The notes under the pieces are model-generated. The model was not told where the DNA came from. It did no database searches and saw only the letters and a program-made list of their open reading frames with translations. The translations under genes were made by a program, and so were the position numbers. Shown here piece after piece: positions 60,601 to 64,000 of a stretch of DNA of 64,000 nt. How positions within the stretch are numbered: position 1 is the stretch's first letter; every line of letters starts with the position of its first letter. Source of the DNA: Hornefia porci (GTDB taxonomy: Bacteria > Bacillota > Clostridia > Peptostreptococcales > Anaerovoracaceae). The stretch covers positions 1,488,001 through 1,552,000 of the forward strand of contig NZ_MJIE01000001.1 of the NCBI RefSeq assembly GCF_001940235.1, in the 5' to 3' direction.

Positions 60601-62591
60601 CTCGAAAGCTCCTCCTCACTCGGTAATACTATCCTGATTATAGTGCCTTCGCACTCATGACTCTCCACTGTAATTTCTCCTCCAAGCCTTTCAACTTCGG
60701 TCTGCACCATATACATGCCGAGGCCAACCCCGGTTTCCTTTGTTGTAAAGAAAGGATCAAACATAGACTCAAGAGTTTTTTCACTCATACCACATCCGTT
60801 ATCTTGCACTTTAATTTCAACTTTTTCACCATTTCTTTGAAGATCGAACCGAATCATATTCTTTCTATTATTTACCTCGTTAAAAGCAGCAATCGAGTTT
60901 TCCAGGATATTCAAAAATATCACCTTTAACGATTCTGAATTGGTCCAGATCATTTTACCATAGTTGTCTTCAACTCGCACATCAATCATATCCTGAAGCA
61001 ATTCTTTTTGTTCCAGCTCTATAATATTCTCCAGAAACCTTTTCAAGTCTATTGCTTCTGATCTGTCCATGTTCTTACGTGAAAAATTCAACAGATTTGC
61101 AACCAGATTATTAATTCTGGAAACGGATTCATTCGACACCCGAACTGCATGTTCACTCACATCGTCCGTAACATATCCCCGAAGAACATATAAATAGTTT
61201 CGAATCAACCCCAGTGGATTACGTATTTCATGTGCAAGCCCAGCAGATAAATGTCCAACCGCCACCATCTTAGAATATTGCCTCATTTTACGTTGAATAA
61301 CAGCCTCATGCGTAACATCTTCAACAATAAACAATTTTCGAGGCACATCAGAAACCAAATTCGTACTTCGCAAATCGTAATAGTTACCAGCATATGATAC
61401 GTCATGAACCTCTGTGGATTTTGAATCGCATATTCGATATAGGTGATAAAACAGCGGGAATTCTCGGAGAGAACGTTTCAATATTTGTCCCGAAGGAAGT
61501 CCCAGTTTTTCTGCCACGCAACTATTGCAATCCAATATTACCTCCGAACCATCAATCACCATAATGTATAGTTTCAACGAATCAATAATCGTTTTCAAGT
61601 CATTTTGGTTCTTTCGAAGTTCTTTTGTTTTTTCTTCAATCCTCTGGCAAAGAAGACTGCTCCATAAGATAACAATGATTCCTGTCGCTATCAAAATAAT
61701 AAGTAGCAACAAGCCATAATTATACATTTTACTATTTTTAAAAATCAAAGTGTCGCTGCCGAACCACTTTCTCTGCACCTGCTCAATTACGTTCTTTCTC
61801 TTTAATTGAAGAATCGCCTTATTGAGTATGCCCAATAGCATCTGGTTGTCCTTGTTTACTGCAAACGCAACATCTTTTCTGTATATTTCAATACCAAGCT
61901 CGCGAAATTTTGTTTCATCTCCGCGTTTATTTTCCAGATATTCTATAACTGCCGCATCACCTGCCAGCGCATCAATATCTCCTGACAAAATTTTATCAAG
62001 CCCTTCATTGACATTATTTACATATCTTAATTCAACACGAGACCCTGTTTCTTTACTGTAGGAACTTCTAAAATACTCTTCTGCAAAATCGTCTCTTATT
62101 ACACCAATACGTTTTCCTTTAAGATTATGAATGTTCAAATCCGTTCCTTCACGAGCAACGATCTCTCCTGTCAATTTGTAGATTGGCTGTGTAAAAGAAA
62201 ATGATTCAGCGCGAGATTTCGTGGGAAACATATCAACCATGTCAATACTGTTGTTTTTTAAAAAAAGGACTGTTTGTTCCCAAGAATACGGTTTTTTTTC
62301 AATTCTCACTCCACATTGAATCGAAATCGAATCCATATAATCCACAACCAGCCCTTCGTACTCCCCTGTCTTCTTGTTTACAAAGGAAAATGGCGGCGCA
62401 TGATTGTCGCCACCATAAATAAGAATTTTCTTCTCCTTCATATACTGCTTTTCTTCTGACGAAAAAGGGAATGAATAGCGGACATACTGAACTACATTCA
62501 CATCATATTTCAGTTGAATAAATACTGCAATTAAGACGACAACAATACAGAGCAGAACAATCACAGTTTCCAACATTCTTTTCTTTGTCAT
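60597..62591 (-). CDS. Sensor histidine kinase with extracellular solute-binding (SBP_bac_3) domain
   Basis: 664 residues from ATG 62591 (AGGAG 7 nt upstream). TM1 (about 8-28), then an amino-acid-binding-type domain (about 55-290: PPFSFVNKKTGEYEGLVVDY, SFTQPIYKLTGEIV, GKRIGVIRDDFAEEYF, DIDALAGDAAVIEYL), TM2 (about 295-317), a PAS-like domain (330-430), His box GLAHEIRNPLGLI, N box NILENSIAAF and G boxes DNGCGM and GVGLGMYMV. It directly senses a ligand outside the cell, probably an amino acid, and phosphorylates the adjacent sigma-54 activator. The adjoining symporter would import the same ligand; that is inference. Confidence 0.92.
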   Translation of the reverse strand: MTKKRMLETVIVLLCIVVVLIAVFIQLKYDVNVVQYVRYSFPFSSEEKQYMKEKKILIYGGDNHAPPFSFVNKKTGEYEGLVVDYMDSISIQCGVRIEKKPYSWEQTVLFLKNNSIDMVDMFPTKSRAESFSFTQPIYKLTGEIVAREGTDLNIHNLKGKRIGVIRDDFAEEYFRSSYSKETGSRVELRYVNNVNEGLDKILSGDIDALAGDAAVIEYLENKRGDETKFRELGIEIYRKDVAFAVNKDNQMLLGILNKAILQLKRKNVIEQVQRKWFGSDTLIFKNSKMYNYGLLLLIILIATGIIVILWSSLLCQRIEEKTKELRKNQNDLKTIIDSLKLYIMVIDGSEVILDCNSCVAEKLGLPSGQILKRSLREFPLFYHLYRICDSKSTEVHDVSYAGNYYDLRSTNLVSDVPRKLFIVEDVTHEAVIQRKMRQYSKMVAVGHLSAGLAHEIRNPLGLIRNYLYVLRGYVTDDVSEHAVRVSNESVSRINNLVANLLNFSRKNMDRSEAIDLKRFLENIIELEQKELLQDMIDVRVEDNYGKMIWTNSESLKVIFLNILENSIAAFNEVNNRKNMIRFDLQRNGEKVEIKVQDNGCGMSEKTLESMFDPFFTTKETGVGLGMYMVQTEVERLGGEITVESHECEGTIIRIVLPSEEELSR

Positions 62592-62631
62592 CTTTCTACT
62601 CCTATCATAAAATGCATTATATTTCATTATG

Positions 62632-62658
62632 ATTATAACACAATTTTATAAATGTCAC
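62632..62658 (-). promoter_or_regulatory. Possible promoter of the kinase/activator operon
   Basis: Minus strand GTGACA, 15-bp spacer, TATAAT, 40 nt before the kinase start. The spacer is short. Confidence 0.45.
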
Positions 62659-62675
62659 AGTAGTCATTCTTTTCA

Positions 62676-62718
62676 GAGGAAGGGGGCTGCTACAATTCAA
62701 CGCAGCAGCCCCCTCCTC
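62676..62718 (-). terminator. Strong hairpin between alcohol dehydrogenase and kinase genes
   Basis: GAGGAGGGGGCTGCT / AGCAGCCCCC-t-TCCTC forms a 15-bp stem with one bulge. It lacks a T-run on either strand, so termination is probable but not certain. Confidence 0.55.
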
Positions 62719-62771
62719 TATGGGTTATATATGAGTACTTTTTGGCAACTTTTTTCCTATCCCACGTATCC

Positions 62772-63941
62772 CTATGATCTGGCAAGTTCGTAGGTTCTTC
62801 GGATCACCCATTCGCAGGATTCATCGTCGATAGGTCTCGGACTGAACAACGCCATAATATCTTTCTCCGCAACAGGAGTCAGCCTCTTAATAGCCTCCTC
62901 TTCATCCGGTATATAGGCAGTGATATCATCGATTCCTACTGCTCTATACATCCTGCGGATCTGTTCACCGGTCTTCCGTGCGATCTCCCGGGTGGAATCT
63001 TCCGCATCATACGCGGCATGAAGAAGTTCTGCGATCGCACGAATCTGTTCAGGGCAGGTGTCTGAAACATATTCCAGTGATGCCGGCGTGAAGATCGCAC
63101 AGCATACGCCGTGGGGAACATGATAAAGGGCGCCCAGAGCGTGAGCGAAGGCATGGGACATAGAGCATTTGGCATTTCCGATCCCGTATCCTCCGAGATT
63201 GGAAGCCAGCTGCATATCCTCTCGGGCATTGATGTCATCTCCATGCTCCACAGCTTGCTTGTAACTCCTCTCCATCAGGCGGATTGCTTCATAGGAAACC
63301 ACCTGCGTGATTCTGCAGGTCATTTTCGAAGTAATAGCATCAATAGCGTGAGCCAGTACATCAAAAGCACATGCTGCGGTGACCTTCGGAGGTGCGCCTA
63401 GAGTGAGTTCCGGATCAATCAATGCCATTGCAGGAGTCGTTCCCGCTCCAATGATGACACGTTTGATCCCGTTCACCGTATCCGTCACCACTGCGCCTTT
63501 CGATGCTTCGCTTCCGCTTCCGGAGGTTGTAGGAATAGTAATCAACGGAATTGCCGTTCTCTGCGGATGGGAAATGTCATAGAATGTCTCTAGTGGTTCG
63601 CCATTATCCAACAGAAGTTTAACGCACTTCGCCGCATCCATACAGCTTCCTCCGCCAATGGCAACAATGCTGTCAACTTCTGCATCCTTTCCAAAGGCCG
63701 CGATCTTTTTTATGATCCGATCGCTTGGATCCGATTCTACTTTATTGTTTTCTGCAACTTCCAGTCCTGCTCTTTCAATTGCTTGTACAATGAGAGCCGG
63801 AAGGCCCGCCGCTTCTACCCCTTTCCCGTGCATGACCAGAACTTTTTTACATCCCATCGCCGCCAGTTTTTCGCCTGCCTCCTTAGAGCAGCCCCGTCCG
63901 AAGAACTGAGGAAACGTTATCATGAAACTGTTTGCGCCCAT
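62772..63941 (-). CDS. Iron-containing alcohol dehydrogenase
   Basis: 389 residues, the standard length of family III dehydrogenases. The NAD-binding half has VDSIVAIGGGSCMDAAK and IPTTSGSGSEAS. The metal ligands are visible in FDVLAHAIDA (Asp and His) and KCSMSHAFAHALGALYHVPHG (two His). It reduces aldehydes or oxidises alcohols with NAD(P). AGGAGG lies 7 nt before ATG. It follows another gene closely on the same strand and so belongs to an operon continuing outside the window. Substrate unknown. Confidence 0.93.
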   Translation of the reverse strand: MGANSFMITFPQFFGRGCSKEAGEKLAAMGCKKVLVMHGKGVEAAGLPALIVQAIERAGLEVAENNKVESDPSDRIIKKIAAFGKDAEVDSIVAIGGGSCMDAAKCVKLLLDNGEPLETFYDISHPQRTAIPLITIPTTSGSGSEASKGAVVTDTVNGIKRVIIGAGTTPAMALIDPELTLGAPPKVTAACAFDVLAHAIDAITSKMTCRITQVVSYEAIRLMERSYKQAVEHGDDINAREDMQLASNLGGYGIGNAKCSMSHAFAHALGALYHVPHGVCCAIFTPASLEYVSDTCPEQIRAIAELLHAAYDAEDSTREIARKTGEQIRRMYRAVGIDDITAYIPDEEEAIKRLTPVAEKDIMALFSPRPIDDESCEWVIRRTYELARS

Positions 63942-63952
63942 AGTTTTTCCTC

Positions 63953-64000
63953 CTATTCAAACATTGTTGCTAAAATTTCTTCTTCTGTGATCGTCCCGAA
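63953..64000 (-). CDS. C-terminal 15 codons of a gene outside the window
   Basis: The minus strand reads FGTITEEEILATMFE, then TAG at 63953-63955. It ends 11 nt before the alcohol dehydrogenase start and overlaps its ribosome-binding site region, so it is the preceding gene of the same operon. Too short to identify. Confidence 0.55.
   Translation of the reverse strand, partial: FGTITEEEILATMFE

Overview
The window looks like a mid-to-high-GC chromosome segment from an anaerobic Bacillota, most likely class Clostridia. The grounds are strong AGGAGG ribosome-binding sites with frequent TTG and GTG starts, a monomeric [FeFe] hydrogenase, sortase-type surface proteins with Cna-B and Spy0128-like domains, LytTR and GHKL regulators, a group IIC intron, a CIRCE operator and the cluster prfA-sua5-rpiB-upp-tyrS. 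I cannot name a genus; a relative of Eubacteriales family XIII would fit, but that is a guess. No tRNA, rRNA or CRISPR array was seen.

Layout. 1-4.6 kb: the start of a YkvI-type membrane protein, then a DDAH-type amidinohydrolase and an amino acid permease on the minus strand, divergent from a LysR regulator over overlapping promoters. 5.2-6.6 kb: an [FeFe] hydrogenase. 6.8-15.9 kb: a small membrane protein and a 2741-residue surface adhesin. 16-18.5 kb: GC-rich repeat arrays around an orphan LytTR regulator whose receiver domain carries a tandem-repeat insertion. 18.5-23.4 kb: amylosucrase-like enzyme plus fructokinase (a sucrose operon), a LysR regulator and a small PQ-loop-like protein. 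23.5-28.2 kb: a GHKL kinase/LytTR regulator pair, a 15-residue Trp-rich leader peptide with a terminator, a TetR remnant and a second sortase-type surface protein.

28.3-34.1 kb is accessory: dispersed hairpin repeats, a NYN-type nuclease, VanZ-like and FtsX/MacB-like membrane proteins in an AT-rich patch, a broken lactococcin-972-like gene, and a complete group IIC intron inserted immediately behind the lon terminator. 34.2-43.8 kb: lon with a CIRCE site, an apparently leaderless flavodoxin-like oxidoreductase, the polyphosphate pair ppk/ppx, and surface-polysaccharide genes (PAP2, GT2, glf). 44-46 kb: 40-bp iterated repeats before a secreted protein, then rpsI and rplM. 46.3-52.4 kb: a P-type ATPase and a five-gene cluster of unknown pathway (GtrA, TetR, class III aminotransferase, and two class II aldolase-family proteins, one apparently inactive). 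52.6-57.2 kb: tyrS, upp, rpiB, sua5, prfA.

57.6-64 kb is a self-contained, AT-richer regulatory module. A kinase with an extracellular solute-binding domain and a sigma-54-dependent response regulator adjoin an AGCS sodium:amino-acid symporter. The symporter has a -24/-12 promoter and two palindromes at enhancer distance. An iron-dependent alcohol dehydrogenase follows.

Three themes stand out. Conserved enzymes here have acquired low-complexity Ala/Gly/Asp-rich insertions (LytTR receiver, amylosucrase tail, Lon). Intergenic spaces hold several families of short repeats. Regulation is often readable from the DNA. All statements come from reading the sequence by eye; no search or folding program was run.
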